This document shows positions 6,875-18,745 of a DNA stretch of 46,769 nucleotides, piece by piece. The notes beneath the pieces were generated by a model. The model was not told the origin of the DNA. It did not search any database and worked only from the letters and a program-made list of their open reading frames with translations. Numbering within the stretch: the first letter of the stretch is position 1; each line of letters starts with the position of its first letter. Source of the DNA: Alcaligenaceae bacterium (GTDB lineage: Bacteria > Pseudomonadota > Gammaproteobacteria > Burkholderiales > Burkholderiaceae_B); NCBI GenBank assembly GCA_012727555.1, contig JAAYGT010000029.1:1-46769 (forward strand). The letters run 5' to 3'. The position numbers and the translations under genes were made by a program.

Positions 6875-8610
6875 AGCAGATGCGTTTTTTTGACAGCCCG
6901 GTTCTTGGCGTGACAATGCCTGTGTGGCGGTCACGTCTTGTTCTGATTTTGCTCATGCTGGGTTTTTCGGCACTTGCCGGCAAGGCCCTGTACCTGCAGG
7001 GGTTATCAAAAGATTTCCTGCAGCAGCAAGGTGAAAAACGCTATGAGCGTACCTTGGTGCTGCCTGCAACGCGCGGCAAGATCTTCGACCGTTCCGGTAA
7101 TGTCGTCATGGCCTCGAGTATTCCTGTACGGGCCATCTGGGCGATCCCCGACGACGCACGTACTCTTTCGGATACGGATCTGACGCGTTTGGCCAAGCTG
7201 CTCGACATGTCGCCGAACGAGATCAAAAGTCGCCTGGCTGATGAAAACCGTAATTTTGTGTATATCAAGCGGCAGGTGCCTATTGAGGTTGCCGAAGAAA
7301 TTCGTGCGCTCAAATTGTCGGGTATCCACCAGCAGGGGGAAATGCGCCGTTTTTATCCTGAAGGGGAAATGGCCGCTCATATTGTCGGTTTCACAAACGC
7401 AGACGACAAAGGTATTGAAGGCGTTGAGCTGAATTTCAACGATGAGCTGTCGGGGACACCAGGTTCGCGACGCGTCATTCGTGATCGGCTCGGACGCATC
7501 ATCGAGGATGTGCAAGACATTGTGCCTCCCAAAAATGGTCAGGATCTCAGGCTGTCGATTGATAGCGGTTTGCAATTTGATCTCTATTCGGCCTTGCGTA
7601 CCGCCCGTGAAGAAAACAACGCCACAGCGGTCGCTGGTGTTGTGCTTGATGTCAAGACAGGCGAGGTCCTGGCTCTGGTAAACTTGCCGACCTACGATCC
7701 GAACGACCTGACGCAACGTCGCGGTGCTGCACTGCGAAACCGGGCCCTGACCGATACCTTCGAGCCCGGTTCGATCATGAAACCGTTCACTGTCGCACTG
7801 GCACTCGACATGGGGCGTATCAACCTGAACAGCAAGTTCGACACCGGACGTGGCGAATACCGTTACTACGGGGCAACGATCTCCGATGTCAGCAAACATA
7901 ACGGTGTGCTTGATCCAGCCGGTATTTTGCGTCGTTCAAGCAATATCGGTATGGCCATGATCTCCGAGCGTCTGAGTCCGCAAGAAATGTGGAACAAATT
8001 CACGGAATTGGGTTTTGGCAGAACGCCTCAGGCCGATTTTCCAGGTGTTGCTGCCGGTAAGTTGCGGCCTTGGGAACGGTGGCGCCCCATCGAGCGTGCC
8101 ACCATGTCGTATGGCTACGGTTTGTCGGCTTCACTGATCCAGATTGCGCATGCCTATACGGCCTTTGCCCGCAATGGCGATATGGTTGCCCTGACGCTTT
8201 TGCGTCGTCAGGGCAAAGCAGTCAGCCACCAGGTTTTTTCGCCTCAGGTGGCAAAAGATGTTCGTGCCATGCTTGAAGCGGCTGCGGGCCCGGAAGGTGC
8301 CAAGCTGGCTCAGGTGCAAGGTTACCGTGTTGCCGGCAAGAGCGGCACAGCCCGCAAGATCGTCAACGGGAAGTACAGCACGTTGCTGTACCGTAGCTCG
8401 TTCGTCGGTTTTGCGCCGGTATCGAACCCGCGCATTGTGGTGGCCATCTCGATCGATGAGCCGAAGTCCAAAGAATATTACGGCGGGCGTGTTGCCGCGC
8501 CGGTTTTTTCAGAGGTGGTCGCACGGAGTTTGCGTCGCCTTGGGGTCCCGCCTGATGCGCCGGTCAAGTCGCTGGTGGCTGTTGGCCCCGAACGGAGGGA
8601 TACACGATGA
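6871..8610 (+). CDS. ftsI: Septal peptidoglycan transpeptidase FtsI (PBP3)
   Basis: This class B penicillin-binding protein cross-links septal peptidoglycan with FtsW as its glycosyltransferase partner. The 579-residue protein has a short cytoplasmic tail, one membrane anchor (about 20-40), a pedestal domain with the RGKIFDRSG motif (about 69-77) and a transpeptidase domain. Catalytic motifs are S301-I-M-K (in EPGSIMKPF), S356-S-N358 and K490-S-G-T. Length is typical. It overlaps ftsL and the murE-murF gene with ATGA junctions, so translation is likely coupled. It acts in the inner membrane and periplasm at the septum. Confidence 0.97.
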   Translation: MKQMRFFDSPVLGVTMPVWRSRLVLILLMLGFSALAGKALYLQGLSKDFLQQQGEKRYERTLVLPATRGKIFDRSGNVVMASSIPVRAIWAIPDDARTLSDTDLTRLAKLLDMSPNEIKSRLADENRNFVYIKRQVPIEVAEEIRALKLSGIHQQGEMRRFYPEGEMAAHIVGFTNADDKGIEGVELNFNDELSGTPGSRRVIRDRLGRIIEDVQDIVPPKNGQDLRLSIDSGLQFDLYSALRTAREENNATAVAGVVLDVKTGEVLALVNLPTYDPNDLTQRRGAALRNRALTDTFEPGSIMKPFTVALALDMGRINLNSKFDTGRGEYRYYGATISDVSKHNGVLDPAGILRRSSNIGMAMISERLSPQEMWNKFTELGFGRTPQADFPGVAAGKLRPWERWRPIERATMSYGYGLSASLIQIAHAYTAFARNGDMVALTLLRRQGKAVSHQVFSPQVAKDVRAMLEAAAGPEGAKLAQVQGYRVAGKSGTARKIVNGKYSTLLYRSSFVGFAPVSNPRIVVAISIDEPKSKEYYGGRVAAPVFSEVVARSLRRLGVPPDAPVKSLVAVGPERRDTR

Positions 8611-11417
8611 ATCAGGTCGACATCGTAGCCTGGCTTAGAACACATGCCGCTGGCGGTGCACATTTGTGCATGGATTCGCGTCATGTGGCACCGGGCGATG
8701 TCTTTTTTGCAGTACCAGGGCGAACCACTGATGGTCGACGCTATTTGCTGCAGGCAGTTGAGCGGGGGGCTTCGTCATTGGTGATTGAAGCTGATCCGGC
8801 TGCAAGTCATCATGACGCGCAGTCCGTGCCGCCATGCCCGGTTCCTGAGAGCATCCCTGTGTTGTACGTCTCCGGGCTGAGTCGTTGTGTCGGTCACGTG
8901 GCCCATGAGTGGTACGGACGGCCGTCCGAGACGGTCTCTGTGGTGGCTGTTACAGGCACGAACGGCAAGACCAGTTGCGTTCAATGGCTGGCCGCCGCTC
9001 TGAATGCCGAGTCCGTGCCTTGCGGTACCATTGGCACGCTGGGGGTTACATTGCCTGATGGCGGTAATCTTGGCGGAGCACTCACCACCCCGGATGTCCT
9101 GACCGTGCATCGTTGTCTGGCTGCCTTGCGGGAAGCCGGTGCTGAAGTCGTTGCCATGGAAGCGTCCTCGATTGGCATTGAGCAAGGGCGTCTTGACGGT
9201 GTTCGTGTCAGCGTGGCTGCCTTCACCAATCTCACGCATGACCACCTCGATTACCACCTCACGCTTGATAACTATCGTCAGGCCAAAATGGCCTTGTTCA
9301 CGCGCAAGGATCTCGGTGCAATCATCACGAACCTTGATGATCCGGTCGGGCGAGAAATTTTTGCCTTGAAATCGGCATGTCCGGTCACCGCCTATTCGTT
9401 GCGCGAAGCGCCTGATGCCCAGGTCAAGGCACACGAAATTCAGGCAGGGCGTTATGGCCTGGTATTCAATGTCAGCACGCCCTCAGGGCAGGCGCAGTTG
9501 CTGACGCGTCTGGTTGGTGAGCACAACGTGGCCAACCTGTTGCTGGTTGCCGCGGTGCTTGAACACCTGGGTTGGGGGCTGCCCAAGGTCGCCCGGGTCC
9601 TGGCTTCGTTGCAGCCTGTCGAGGGGCGGTTACAGTGGGTTGATCCTGTTCCGGTCAAGGGTGTACAGCCAGCAGCGCCACTTGTCGTTGTCGATTACGC
9701 GCACACGCCTGATGCACTTGAGCGGGCGCTGGTCGCTCTTCGTGATCTGGCCACGGCTCGTCAGGGGCGTCTGGTCTGTGTATTTGGTTGTGGTGGTGAT
9801 CGCGATGTTGCCAAGCGGCCTGTCATGGGGCGAATCGCCTCGCGTCTTGCCGACGACATCATCCTCACCTCGGACAATCCACGCTCTGAAGAACCTGCGC
9901 ACATCATGAGTCAGGTGCTTGCGGGCATGCCCGCTGAACCGGTTGTCGAGCCTGATCGTGCCTGCGCCATTCTGACGGCGATCTGGCGTGCCCAGCCGGC
10001 GGATGTCATTCTGCTGGCTGGTAAGGGTCATGAAACCTACCAGGAATTTTCCTCGGGCCGGATACCTTTCGATGATCGTGAATGGGCTCGCTTTGCACTG
10101 ACCTGGCGTCAGGATCTACCGGTTTCAACCGATACGCGTACGCTGGAATCGGGTGATCTTTTCATCGCCCTTCGTGGTGATGCGTTCGATGGCCACGACT
10201 ACATTGAGGCCGCGCGTGTCAATGGGGCATGTGCGGCGATTGTCGAATCTGCATGTGACGATCCCCTGCCGCAGTTTGTGCTGGGTGATACACGTCAGGC
10301 GCTGATCCGGGCTGCCCTGACCTGGCGCGCCTTGCACGATCTGCCGCTGATCGCTGTGACAGGCAGTAACGGCAAAACCACCACCAAAGAAATGATTGCC
10401 TGCATTTTGCGCGCGGCCCATGGTGATGATGCCACCATGGCAACCCGGGGCAATCTGAATAACGACATCGGTGTCCCGCTGACGCTTTTGCGTTTGCGTG
10501 CCGTTCATAAGGCTGCGGTTGTCGAGCTGGGGATGAATCATCCGGGTGAGATTGCGCTGTTGGCCCAGATGGCGCGCCCAACGGTTGCACTGGTCAATAA
10601 TGCCCAGCGTGAGCACCAGGAATTCATGCGTTCAGTCGAGGCTGTTGCGCGTGAAAACGGTACAGTCATCCATGCGTTGCCCGACAACGGTGTTGCAGTT
10701 TTTCCGGGCGACGACACGTTCAGTGACTTATGGCTAACCCTTGCGGCCGGACGCCCCGTTTTGCGTTTCGGTTTCGAATCCCGTTTTGATATCTGGGTTG
10801 ATCAGATCAGGGCTGATCAGGACTCCACCGGCTTTGTGCTGCATCATGGGTCATCGGTGGCTGAATTAACACTTCGTGCACCTGGCGTACATAATTTGCG
10901 TAATGCCATGGCAGCGGCTGCCTGTGCGCTGGCTGCGGGTATCGAGCTGGCTGTCATTGCACGGGGGCTTGAGGCCTTTTTGCCGGTAGGCGGCCGCATG
11001 CAGCCCCATCGGGTGGCGGGCGGTTTTCAGGTGATTGACGATACCTACAATGCCAATCCCGATTCAGTGCGTGCGGCCATCGATGTACTCGCAAGCTTGA
11101 AAGGTCAAAAAATTCTTGTGTTGGGCGATATGGCCGAAGTTGGTGATAACGGGCCGCTCATGCATGCCGAAGTGGGTGCCTATGCGCTTGAGCAGGGTAT
11201 CGATGAGCTTCTGGTTCTGGGTGATTCCAGTGCCCATGCCGCCCGGGCGTTTGGTCCGGCGGCTCGTTCATTCGGGCAGTTTGACGATCTGATGGCGGCA
11301 CTGCTCGAACGTTTGCCGGCGAATGTGCTGATCAAGGGGTCACGCAGTGCGCGCATGGAGAGGGTGCTGAAAGCCTTGGCCGAGCGCTCGCCCGAGTTCA
11401 TGGCGGCGGGAGACTGA
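8607..11417 (+). CDS. murE-murF: Fused MurE-MurF ligase
   Basis: This is one 936-residue polypeptide with two consecutive Mur ligases. The first half (to about 503) is MurE, which adds meso-diaminopimelate to UDP-MurNAc-L-Ala-D-Glu. It has the ATP loop TGTNGKT (116-122) and the DAP-selecting DNPR motif (423-426), which also indicates a meso-DAP cell wall. The second half (from about 506) is MurF, which adds D-Ala-D-Ala, with VSTDTR (506-511) and ATP loop TGSNGKTTT (585-593). No stop or internal start separates them. Bordetella has a comparable fusion, so the arrangement is known. The MurF part lacks the about 27 N-terminal residues that precede this motif in free-standing MurF. The gene has an ATGA overlap with ftsI, and mraY begins two bases after the stop. 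Confidence 0.97.
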   Translation: MNQVDIVAWLRTHAAGGAHLCMDSRHVAPGDVFFAVPGRTTDGRRYLLQAVERGASSLVIEADPAASHHDAQSVPPCPVPESIPVLYVSGLSRCVGHVAHEWYGRPSETVSVVAVTGTNGKTSCVQWLAAALNAESVPCGTIGTLGVTLPDGGNLGGALTTPDVLTVHRCLAALREAGAEVVAMEASSIGIEQGRLDGVRVSVAAFTNLTHDHLDYHLTLDNYRQAKMALFTRKDLGAIITNLDDPVGREIFALKSACPVTAYSLREAPDAQVKAHEIQAGRYGLVFNVSTPSGQAQLLTRLVGEHNVANLLLVAAVLEHLGWGLPKVARVLASLQPVEGRLQWVDPVPVKGVQPAAPLVVVDYAHTPDALERALVALRDLATARQGRLVCVFGCGGDRDVAKRPVMGRIASRLADDIILTSDNPRSEEPAHIMSQVLAGMPAEPVVEPDRACAILTAIWRAQPADVILLAGKGHETYQEFSSGRIPFDDREWARFALTWRQDLPVSTDTRTLESGDLFIALRGDAFDGHDYIEAARVNGACAAIVESACDDPLPQFVLGDTRQALIRAALTWRALHDLPLIAVTGSNGKTTTKEMIACILRAAHGDDATMATRGNLNNDIGVPLTLLRLRAVHKAAVVELGMNHPGEIALLAQMARPTVALVNNAQREHQEFMRSVEAVARENGTVIHALPDNGVAVFPGDDTFSDLWLTLAAGRPVLRFGFESRFDIWVDQIRADQDSTGFVLHHGSSVAELTLRAPGVHNLRNAMAAAACALAAGIELAVIARGLEAFLPVGGRMQPHRVAGGFQVIDDTYNANPDSVRAAIDVLASLKGQKILVLGDMAEVGDNGPLMHAEVGAYALEQGIDELLVLGDSSAHAARAFGPAARSFGQFDDLMAALLERLPANVLIKGSRSARMERVLKALAERSPEFMAAGD

Positions 11418-11419
11418 GC

Positions 11420-12595
11420 ATGTTGCTTGAACTTGCCCGCTGGCTTTCCGATACCCATTTTTTCCGGGTCTTTGGCGTTGTCGAATACATTACATTCCGT
11501 GCGGTATTGGCATGTGCAACCGCATTGCTCATCGGTCTGGTGGCCGGTCCTTTTGTCATTCGCAAACTGACCGAGCTCAAGATCGGTCAGGCCGTGCGCA
11601 CGTACGGTCCCGAGTCCCATCTGCAGAAAAACGGCACCCCAACCATGGGGGGGGCCCTGATTCTGATCTCGATTGGTGTCAGTACCCTTCTTTGGGCCGA
11701 CTGGACCAATCGTTTTGTCTGGGTGGTTTTGCTGGTTACCTTCGGTTTTGGCTGGATCGGTTGGGCAGATGATTACAAAAAGGTCGTTCATCGAGACCCC
11801 GAGGGGATGTCATCACGTCAAAAATTCTTTTGGCAGGCCTTGATCGGTATCGTTGCCTCTGTGTATCTGGCCTTTGCGGTGTCCGCGCCGGCCAATACTG
11901 AGCTTTGGCCTTTGTTCCGCGACTGGGTTGCCAGTGGGTTCACCATGCCCTTGCCGACACGGGCTGATCTGATCGTGCCGTTTTTCAAATCGGTCAGCTA
12001 TCCGCTCGGGGTGTTTGGTTTTGTCGCCTTGACCTGGTTGGTGATTGTGGGATCAAGCAATGCGGTGAATCTCACCGATGGTCTTGATGGCCTGGCGATC
12101 ATGCCGACCGTAATGGTGGGTAGTGCCCTGGGAATTTTTGCGTACGTTGTCGGCCGTGTCGATTATTCAAAGTATCTGTTGTTTCCCTACATTCCGGGGG
12201 CGGCCGAACTGATGGTGTTGTGCGCGGCATTGGCCGGTGCCGGCCTGGCGTTCCTGTGGTTCAACGCCTATCCGGCCCAGGTTTTCATGGGTGATGTCGG
12301 TGCGTTGGCCTTGGGCGGGGCCCTTGGAACCATTGCGGTCATCGTGCGTCAGGAAATTGTCCTGTTCATCATGGGGGGCGTGTTCGTTGTTGAAACCTTG
12401 TCGGTCATGATGCAGGTCGCCTGGTTCAAGTACACCAAAAAACGCTATGGTCAGGGGCGGCGTATTTTCCGGATGGCACCCCTGCATCATCACTTCGAGG
12501 TTTCCGGATGGAAGGAAACACAAGTGGTGGTTCGTTTCTGGATCATCAGCATGATGCTGGTGCTTGTGGGTTTGGCGAGTCTGAAATTGCGATGA
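11420..12595 (+). CDS. mraY: Phospho-MurNAc-pentapeptide transferase MraY
   Basis: MraY transfers phospho-MurNAc-pentapeptide from UDP to undecaprenyl phosphate, making lipid I at the inner membrane. The 391-residue polytopic protein carries TPTMGG in the first cytoplasmic loop, the Asp-rich WADDYKK motif, [25 protein letters not shown] and the C-terminal HHHFE motif. Betaproteobacterial MraY proteins are about 389 residues, slightly longer than the E. coli enzyme, so the length fits. GGGAG lies about nine bases before the start. The stop overlaps murD as ATGA. Confidence 0.97.
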   Translation: MLLELARWLSDTHFFRVFGVVEYITFRAVLACATALLIGLVAGPFVIRKLTELKIGQAVRTYGPESHLQKNGTPTMGGALILISIGVSTLLWADWTNRFVWVVLLVTFGFGWIGWADDYKKVVHRDPEGMSSRQKFFWQALIGIVASVYLAFAVSAPANTELWPLFRDWVASGFTMPLPTRADLIVPFFKSVSYPLGVFGFVALTWLVIVGSSNAVNLTDGLDGLAIMPTVMVGSALGIFAYVVGRVDYSKYLLFPYIPGAAELMVLCAALAGAGLAFLWFNAYPAQVFMGDVGALALGGALGTIAVIVRQEIVLFIMGGVFVVETLSVMMQVAWFKYTKKRYGQGRRIFRMAPLHHHFEVSGWKETQVVVRFWIISMMLVLVGLASLKLR

Positions 12596-14124
12596 GTTCC
12601 TGGTCATTTCCCTCTGTTGCTGCGGGCAGCACCTACCTGATCCTCGGGCTCGGTGAAACGGGTGTGGCAGCGGCGTTGTGGTGCCTTGAGCGGGGAGCCC
12701 GCCTGCGTGTGCTCGACACCCGTGCGGCACCGCCTGCCCGCCAGGCGCTCGATCAGTCGGAATGTGCGGCAAACATTGACTACCGGTTGGGCCCGGATGC
12801 GCTGCGCGATTCCGCCCTTGAGGGCTTGTCCGTGGTGGTGCTCAGTCCGGGATTGGCACCATTTGATCAACCGGTGTCCGGTTTTCTTGAGCAGGCACGG
12901 CAACGCGGAATCGAAATCATCGGTGAGGTCGAGATTTTTGCACGGGCATTGCTTGATCTTGCCGCCCAAGGTTATACCCCGCATGTGCTGGCAATTACGG
13001 GAACCAACGGGAAAACGACCGTCACGCGCATGACCTGCCAGTTGCTCGAAGCGTCAGGCATGACTGCAGTGGCGGCTGGCAATATCAGTCCGGCAGCTGT
13101 GCAGGCCTTGCGCGTGTGCTTGCAACAAGACACCTTGCCCCAGGTCTGGGTGCTCGAGCTCTCCAGTTTTCAGTTGCACACCCTTACATCACTTGTGCCG
13201 GATGCTGCCGTTGTACTGAACCTGACCCAGGACCATCTTGACTGGCACGGATCGATGCAGGCCTACGCTGAGGCGAAGGCACGTTTGCTGCGTATGGCGC
13301 GCGTGCGTGTGGTGAATCGCGACGATTCCCTGACAGTGGCCATGGTCGACGCGCTGGCAAACCCCAATGTCCGGTCGTTCGGGCGAACTGTGCCTGAGCT
13401 CGATGGTGATCTGGGGCTGGAGTCCGAACATGGTATCGAGTGGCTCACGGCCTGTGAGTCGTCCGATTTCGAGGCGCCTGTCGTTCGCTCAGGGCGATCC
13501 CGGAAAAACGATACTGCGCTTTTACGCTTGCCCGGCCGTTCCGTGCGCCTGATGCCCGCCGAGGCTCTGCACGTGCAGGGGCGACACAATGCGCTCAACG
13601 CGCTTGCTGCGCTTGCACTGGTGCGTAGTCTGGGCGTTGGCTGGGCTGAGGCCTTGCAAGCCTTGCGTGCGTATCGGGGTGAACCCCACCGTGCAGAGTT
13701 TGTCCGTTCGGTCAGCGGGGTTGATTTCATCAACGACAGCAAAGGTACCAATGTGGGTGCCACCGTAGCCGCGCTTGAGGGCATGGGGCGTGGCGTGGTG
13801 TTGATTGCCGGCGGGCTTGGCAAAGGTCAGGATTTCTCGCCCCTTGCCCGGGCGGTTGCGGCTTATGCCAAGGCGGTTGTCCTGATCGGTCAAGATGCAC
13901 CGCTTATTGCGCAGGCGTTACAGGGGTTACCCCTCAATGTACGCTGCGAACACTCGCTGGCGTCTGCTGTTCAGGCGAGTTTTGAACTTGCAACGCCGGG
14001 CGATGCGGTGATGCTTTCACCTGCGTGTGCAAGCATGGATATGTTTCGCAACTATGGTCACCGTGGGCAGGCCTTCGTTGACGAGGTCAACGAACTGGCA
14101 TTGCGTCAGGGGGAAGTGGCATGA
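12592..14124 (+). CDS. murD: UDP-MurNAc-L-alanine:D-glutamate ligase MurD
   Basis: MurD adds D-glutamate to UDP-MurNAc-L-Ala in the cytoplasm. I chose ATG 12592 (MSSWSFPSV), which makes an ATGA overlap with mraY. A longer frame from 12508 would add 28 residues read out of mraY. The 510-residue protein has an N-terminal nucleotide-binding domain (LILGLGETG, about 18-26), the ATP loop [13 protein letters not shown], the LELSSFQL and [10 protein letters not shown] segments, and the C-terminal [13 protein letters not shown] motif. It is somewhat longer than E. coli MurD (438 residues), with extra sequence between the central and C-terminal domains (around [18 protein letters not shown]). It ends in an ATGA overlap with ftsW. 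Confidence 0.95.
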   Translation: MSSWSFPSVAAGSTYLILGLGETGVAAALWCLERGARLRVLDTRAAPPARQALDQSECAANIDYRLGPDALRDSALEGLSVVVLSPGLAPFDQPVSGFLEQARQRGIEIIGEVEIFARALLDLAAQGYTPHVLAITGTNGKTTVTRMTCQLLEASGMTAVAAGNISPAAVQALRVCLQQDTLPQVWVLELSSFQLHTLTSLVPDAAVVLNLTQDHLDWHGSMQAYAEAKARLLRMARVRVVNRDDSLTVAMVDALANPNVRSFGRTVPELDGDLGLESEHGIEWLTACESSDFEAPVVRSGRSRKNDTALLRLPGRSVRLMPAEALHVQGRHNALNALAALALVRSLGVGWAEALQALRAYRGEPHRAEFVRSVSGVDFINDSKGTNVGATVAALEGMGRGVVLIAGGLGKGQDFSPLARAVAAYAKAVVLIGQDAPLIAQALQGLPLNVRCEHSLASAVQASFELATPGDAVMLSPACASMDMFRNYGHRGQAFVDEVNELALRQGEVA

Positions 14125-15314
14125 GTCTTTTTGCCGATCTCACCGCGGGTATCAATACGGTGCGTCCGGGGCGAACCACCATGCCGGGCATTGATTTTGC
14201 CCTGGTTGTTTGTGTGGCCGCATTGGCGCTTTTCGGTTTGTTGATGGTGTACTCGGCATCGATTGCGCTGGCCGATGGCCCCCGCTACGAGAATTATGGT
14301 CGTTATTACTTCGTGATCCGTCATGGTGTTTTCCTTGCCGTGGGTGTGGTCGTCATGCTGGCCGCATTGAATGTGTCCATGGATATCTGGAGAAAAGTGA
14401 CCATTCCCCTGTTTGTCGTGACACTGATCTTGCTGTGCGTGGTGCTGATTCCAGGTATCGGTCGCGAGGTCAACGGTGCGCGGCGATGGTTGTCACTGGG
14501 TATTGTGAATTTCCAGCCTTCCGAATTGATGAAGGTGGCGATTGTGCTCTTTGCCGCCGAGTACACCGCCCGAAAACGTGATCACATGCAAAGTTTTCTG
14601 CGTGGTTTCATGCCCATGGCGCTGGCGCTGGCGGTCGTGGGGGCCACGCTGCTGATGGAGCCTGACCTTGGCGCGTTCATGGTGATCGTGGCGATTGCCG
14701 TCGGTATTCTGTTTATCGGCGGGTTGAACGGGAAACTTTTTTCCGGTTTGATCCTGTTTCTTCTTACAAGTTTCCTGATGTTGATCTGGTTATCACCCTG
14801 GCGGCGCGAGCGTCTGTTTGTCTATCTGGATCCCTGGAACCCGGAAAATACCTATGGCAGTGCCTATCAGCTGTCACACTCGCTCATTGCGCTGGGCCGG
14901 GGTGAGTGGTTCGGTGTCGGACTCGGGGCCAGCGTTGAAAAGTTGCACTATTTGCCTGAAGCGCACACCGATTTCATTGTGGCCGTGATTGGCGAGGAAC
15001 TCGGTTTCGTCGGTGTCATGGCGTTGCTGGGGCTGTTTGCCTTCCTGATCTGGCGCGGTTTCGAAATCGCCCGGCAAGCCATTGCCATGGATCGTATTTT
15101 CAGCAGTCTGGTTGCACAGGGCGTGGTGATGTGGTTTGGGGTTCAGGCCTTCATCAATATTGGCGTATGTCTGGGGTTGCTGCCTACCAAAGGCCTGACG
15201 CTGCCCTTGGTCAGCTATGGCGGGTCAAGTATCGTGATGAATTGCCTGGCACTTGCCTTGTTGCTGCGTGTCGATCACGAAAACAGGAACATGATGCGGG
15301 GGCGCAAACCATGA
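14121..15314 (+). CDS. ftsW: Septal peptidoglycan glycosyltransferase FtsW
   Basis: This SEDS-family glycosyltransferase polymerises lipid II at the septum with FtsI. The 397-residue protein has about ten membrane segments after a cytoplasmic N-terminus (about 30 residues). Family motifs seen are GLLMVYSAS in the first helix, [30 protein letters not shown]-type [22 protein letters not shown], and the periplasmic PEAHTDFI loop with the conserved Asp, followed by IGEELG and [14 protein letters not shown] overlaps connect it to murD and murG. The product acts in the inner membrane. Confidence 0.97.
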   Translation: MSLFADLTAGINTVRPGRTTMPGIDFALVVCVAALALFGLLMVYSASIALADGPRYENYGRYYFVIRHGVFLAVGVVVMLAALNVSMDIWRKVTIPLFVVTLILLCVVLIPGIGREVNGARRWLSLGIVNFQPSELMKVAIVLFAAEYTARKRDHMQSFLRGFMPMALALAVVGATLLMEPDLGAFMVIVAIAVGILFIGGLNGKLFSGLILFLLTSFLMLIWLSPWRRERLFVYLDPWNPENTYGSAYQLSHSLIALGRGEWFGVGLGASVEKLHYLPEAHTDFIVAVIGEELGFVGVMALLGLFAFLIWRGFEIARQAIAMDRIFSSLVAQGVVMWFGVQAFINIGVCLGLLPTKGLTLPLVSYGGSSIVMNCLALALLLRVDHENRNMMRGRKP

Positions 15315-16381
15315 CCCGGCGTACTCTTTTGATCATGGCAGGTGGTACAGGCGGGCATATCATGCCGGGTCTGGCCGTTGCCCAACGGATGCAAGAGCGC
15401 GGCTGGCGTGTTGTCTGGCTCGGACACCCTGAGCGCATGGAGGGTCGCCTCGTACCTGAGCGTGGAATCGATCTGGTTCCCTTGCGTTTTGCCGGTTTGC
15501 GCGGCAAGGGGGCTGGCGCCGTGTTGAAGTTGCCCTTTACGCTGGCGAATGCCTGCCTGCAGGCGAACAAGGCGCTGGGGCATGTCAGGCCGGATGTCGT
15601 ACTGGGCATGGGCGGGTACGTGGCTTTTCCTGGCGGGTTGATGGCCGCGCTGCGGCGTATGCCTTTGGTCGTGCATGAGCAGAATGCCGTGGCCGGTACG
15701 GCCAACCGATGGCTTGCCCGTATCGCCACACGTGTACTGACCGGATTCCCCGGTGCCTTGCCCGGCGGGTTGATGGTGGGTAATCCGGTGCGATCCGATA
15801 TTCTGGGTGTTGCCCCGGCGGCAGAGCGTTATGCTGCGCGCAAGGGGCCTTTGCGTGTGCTCGTGGTGGGTGGGAGCCTGGGGGCTGCTGCGCTGAATGG
15901 GTGCGTTCCCCGTGCGCTTGCCCTGATGCCGCCTGATCAGCGCCCCCGTATCGTTCACCAGACCGGTGAGCAGCATCAAAGCGTTGTCCAGAAAACCTAT
16001 GCCGATCTTGGTGTACAGGCTGACGTTCTCCCCTTCATCGTTGATATGGCGGCGGCGCTGGCCGATGCTGACCTTGTCATTTGCCGGGCAGGTGCAATGA
16101 CTGTCGCGGAAGTGGCTGCTGTCGGGGTTGCCGCGCTTTTCATTCCGTTGCCGCACGCCATTGATGATCACCAGACGGCGAATGCGCGTTATCTGAGCGA
16201 CTGCCAGGGTGCATGGTTGCAGTCCCAGGCATCGTTCACACCCGATTGGCTGGCGCAATGGCTGGGTAATCTCGAGCGTAACGGGTTGTCCCTGGTCGCC
16301 CGCCATGCTCATGAGCACGCAAGCCTGCACGCGGCAGAGCGTATTGCGGACGTCTGTGAACAGACCGTCAAGAGAACATAA
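15311..16381 (+). CDS. murG: Lipid II synthase MurG
   Basis: MurG adds N-acetylglucosamine from UDP-GlcNAc to lipid I, giving lipid II on the inner face of the membrane. The ATG at 15311 overlaps the ftsW stop (ATGA) and gives 356 residues beginning [20 protein letters not shown], which contains the glycine-rich loop for the lipid diphosphate. Other GT28 motifs are [36 protein letters not shown], and the UDP-GlcNAc site [17 protein letters not shown] followed by [16 protein letters not shown] longer frame from 15131 would add 60 residues from within ftsW and is rejected. murC follows after two bases. Confidence 0.97.
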   Translation: MTRRTLLIMAGGTGGHIMPGLAVAQRMQERGWRVVWLGHPERMEGRLVPERGIDLVPLRFAGLRGKGAGAVLKLPFTLANACLQANKALGHVRPDVVLGMGGYVAFPGGLMAALRRMPLVVHEQNAVAGTANRWLARIATRVLTGFPGALPGGLMVGNPVRSDILGVAPAAERYAARKGPLRVLVVGGSLGAAALNGCVPRALALMPPDQRPRIVHQTGEQHQSVVQKTYADLGVQADVLPFIVDMAAALADADLVICRAGAMTVAEVAAVGVAALFIPLPHAIDDHQTANARYLSDCQGAWLQSQASFTPDWLAQWLGNLERNGLSLVARHAHEHASLHAAERIADVCEQTVKRT

Positions 16382-16383
16382 CA

Positions 16384-17790
16384 ATGAAACATCGCATTCA
16401 GAGCATTCATTTCGTAGGCATCGGCGGTTCCGGCATGAGCGGAATTGCCGAGGTCCTGCTCAATCTGGGTTATCAGATCAGTGGGTCCGATCTGCAGGAT
16501 TCAGCCGTTACGCGACGTCTGGCGGATCTTGGTGCGCGCGTATTCATTGGTCACGATGCCGGCCACATTCAGGGGGCAGGCGCTTTGGTGACTTCAACGG
16601 CAGTGGCTGCCGATAACCCCGAAGTGCTCGCCGCCCGGGCCGCCCGCATCCCTGTGGTTCCCCGCGCTTTGATGCTGGCTGAGCTCATGCGCCTGAAGCG
16701 GGGTATCGCCGTGGCCGGCACACATGGCAAGACAACCACCACCAGCCTTGTAGCCAGCGTACTGGCCGCCGGGGGGCTGGACCCCACATTCGTGATTGGT
16801 GGTCGCCTGAATTCGGCCGGTGCAAATGCGCGTTTGGGGCAGGGGGACTACATCGTGGTCGAGGCTGATGAGTCCGATGCGTCCTTCCTGAACCTCTTGC
16901 CCGTGATGGGGGTCATCACCAATATTGATGTCGACCACATGGACACCTACGGACACGATGTTGCCCGGCTCAAGAGTGCCTTCGTCGAGTTTACCCACCG
17001 ACTGCCCTTTTACGGCACGGCAGTTGTCTGCAGCGATGATCCGAATGTGCGCGAGATCATCCCGTTCATCAGTCGTCCAGTGACTACCTACGGCATTGAT
17101 TCCGATGCCCAGATCCGGGCCGTGAACATGCGTGCCCAGGGAACATCCATGTGTTTCGAGGTCACCCGTCAGGGCGCGACCGGTCCTTTGCCCGGCCTGT
17201 CGGTGCGTTTGAATTTGCCCGGACGTCACAATGTGCTCAATGCGCTGGCCGCCATTGCCGTTGCGACCGAGCTCGGGGTCGAGGACACGGACATTGCCCG
17301 TGCACTCGAAGACTTTCACGGTGTCGGACGCCGCTTCAGTCTGGTGGGCGATTTTCCGGTGACATCGGCCAAAGGGCCGGGACACTTCACGGTGGTTGAT
17401 GACTACGGGCATCATCCCGTTGAAATGCAGGCCACGTTGGCTGCCGCGCGGGGTGCGTGGCCTGATCGTCGTATCGTCCTGGCCTTTCAGCCGCATCGTT
17501 ACACACGTACCCGTGATTGTTTCGAAGATTTCGTTCGTGTCATGGGCCAGGCGGATGCGGTCTTGCTCACCGATGTCTATCCGGCGGGTGAGACACCACT
17601 GGTGGCAGCGGATGGTCGGGCTTTGTCGCGTGCCTTGCGGGTTGCCGGGCGCGTTGAACCCGTTTTTGTCGAAGACGTTGCCGAGCTTCCTCAGGCAATC
17701 AAGGATTTTGCCCGACCTGATGATGTCGTGGTGGTTATGGGGGCGGGGTCAATCAGCCGCGTTCCGGGTCAATTGGGAGTTTCAGCATGA
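16384..17790 (+). CDS. murC: UDP-MurNAc:L-alanine ligase MurC
   Basis: MurC adds L-alanine to UDP-MurNAc, the first amino acid of the stem peptide. The 468-residue protein has the N-terminal [17 protein letters not shown] nucleotide-binding fold, ATP loop [13 protein letters not shown] (about 115-127), [12 protein letters not shown], the [11 protein letters not shown] segment, [17 protein letters not shown] and DDYGHHPVE in the C-terminal domain. Length is normal. It starts two bases after murG and ends with an ATGA overlap into ddl. Confidence 0.97.
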   Translation: MKHRIQSIHFVGIGGSGMSGIAEVLLNLGYQISGSDLQDSAVTRRLADLGARVFIGHDAGHIQGAGALVTSTAVAADNPEVLAARAARIPVVPRALMLAELMRLKRGIAVAGTHGKTTTTSLVASVLAAGGLDPTFVIGGRLNSAGANARLGQGDYIVVEADESDASFLNLLPVMGVITNIDVDHMDTYGHDVARLKSAFVEFTHRLPFYGTAVVCSDDPNVREIIPFISRPVTTYGIDSDAQIRAVNMRAQGTSMCFEVTRQGATGPLPGLSVRLNLPGRHNVLNALAAIAVATELGVEDTDIARALEDFHGVGRRFSLVGDFPVTSAKGPGHFTVVDDYGHHPVEMQATLAAARGAWPDRRIVLAFQPHRYTRTRDCFEDFVRVMGQADAVLLTDVYPAGETPLVAADGRALSRALRVAGRVEPVFVEDVAELPQAIKDFARPDDVVVVMGAGSISRVPGQLGVSA

Positions 17791-18731
17791 GCCATCAATA
17801 TGGTCGGGTCGGTGTACTGTACGGCGGTCGTTCGGCCGAGCGCGATGTTTCTTTGATGTCCGGCAAGGGCGTGTGCGAAGCGTTGCGCAGCAAGGGCGTG
17901 GATGCGCACTTGTTCGATACCGGCGAGCAGGGGCTGGTGGAACTGGCTCAGGCAGGTTTTGATCGCGTCTTCATTGCCCTGCATGGACGCTATGGTGAAG
18001 ATGGCACCGTTCAGGGGGCTCTTGAGTTGCTGGGTGTGCCCTATACAGGTAGTGGGCCCCTGGCTTCCTCGCTGGCCATGGACAAGATCATGACCAAAAA
18101 GGTCTGGTTGCAGCATGGTTTACCCACGCCTGCGTTCAGGGTCTTGCATTCACGCGATGATCTGGCCGAAGCGGTCGCATCACTCGGCCTGCCCATGATT
18201 CTCAAGCCGCCTCACGAAGGCTCCACGCTCGGGGTTACCAAAGTCGATACGCCTGAGCAGCTCGAACCTGCCTTTGCGTGTGCTGCCCGTTTTGACACCA
18301 GCGTATTGGCCGAGCAGTTCATCAAGGGGCGCGAGCTTACCGTGCCGATTCTTGGAAAAGGCGCCGGAGCCCGTGCTTTGCCCGTGATTGAAATCGTGGC
18401 GCCCGGAGGCAACTACGATTACGAACATAAATACATTTCGGACGATACGCGTTATTTGTGTCCGGCGCCCATTGAGCCTGGCTTGACAGCCCGTCTGCAG
18501 CGTCTGGCGGAAGAAGCCTACGTTGCGCTTGGCTGTGAGGGCTGGGGCAGGGCCGATTTCATGCTGGATGCGTCGGGTCAGCCCTGGCTGCTGGAAATGA
18601 ATACGTCGCCCGGCATGACCAGCCACTCGCTGGTGCCCATGGGGGCGCAGGCCGAGGGTATGAGCTATGCCGACCTGTGTGTCGCCCTGCTCGATGCGGC
18701 TTCCTGCAAAGTGCGCTCGCACAGCGCCTGA
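17787..18731 (+). CDS. ddl: D-alanine:D-alanine ligase
   Basis: This enzyme makes the D-Ala-D-Ala dipeptide used by MurF. The 314-residue ATP-grasp enzyme has [15 protein letters not shown] at the N-terminus, [20 protein letters not shown] (family signature 1), [19 protein letters not shown] in the central domain, and C-terminal WGRADFMLD and [17 protein letters not shown], which hold the Mg2+ ligands and substrate-binding residues. The position between murC and ftsQ is that of ddlB in E. coli. It overlaps murC by ATGA and is followed by ftsQ after 14 bases. Confidence 0.96.
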   Translation: MSHQYGRVGVLYGGRSAERDVSLMSGKGVCEALRSKGVDAHLFDTGEQGLVELAQAGFDRVFIALHGRYGEDGTVQGALELLGVPYTGSGPLASSLAMDKIMTKKVWLQHGLPTPAFRVLHSRDDLAEAVASLGLPMILKPPHEGSTLGVTKVDTPEQLEPAFACAARFDTSVLAEQFIKGRELTVPILGKGAGARALPVIEIVAPGGNYDYEHKYISDDTRYLCPAPIEPGLTARLQRLAEEAYVALGCEGWGRADFMLDASGQPWLLEMNTSPGMTSHSLVPMGAQAEGMSYADLCVALLDAASCKVRSHSA

Positions 18732-18745
18732 AGGAAATCACGGCC

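Noticed and set aside
7006-7899. Long minus-strand open frame antisense to ftsI (297 codons)
   Set aside because: It is a mirror frame of a strongly conserved gene with no domain of its own. Similar antisense frames occur over most genes here.
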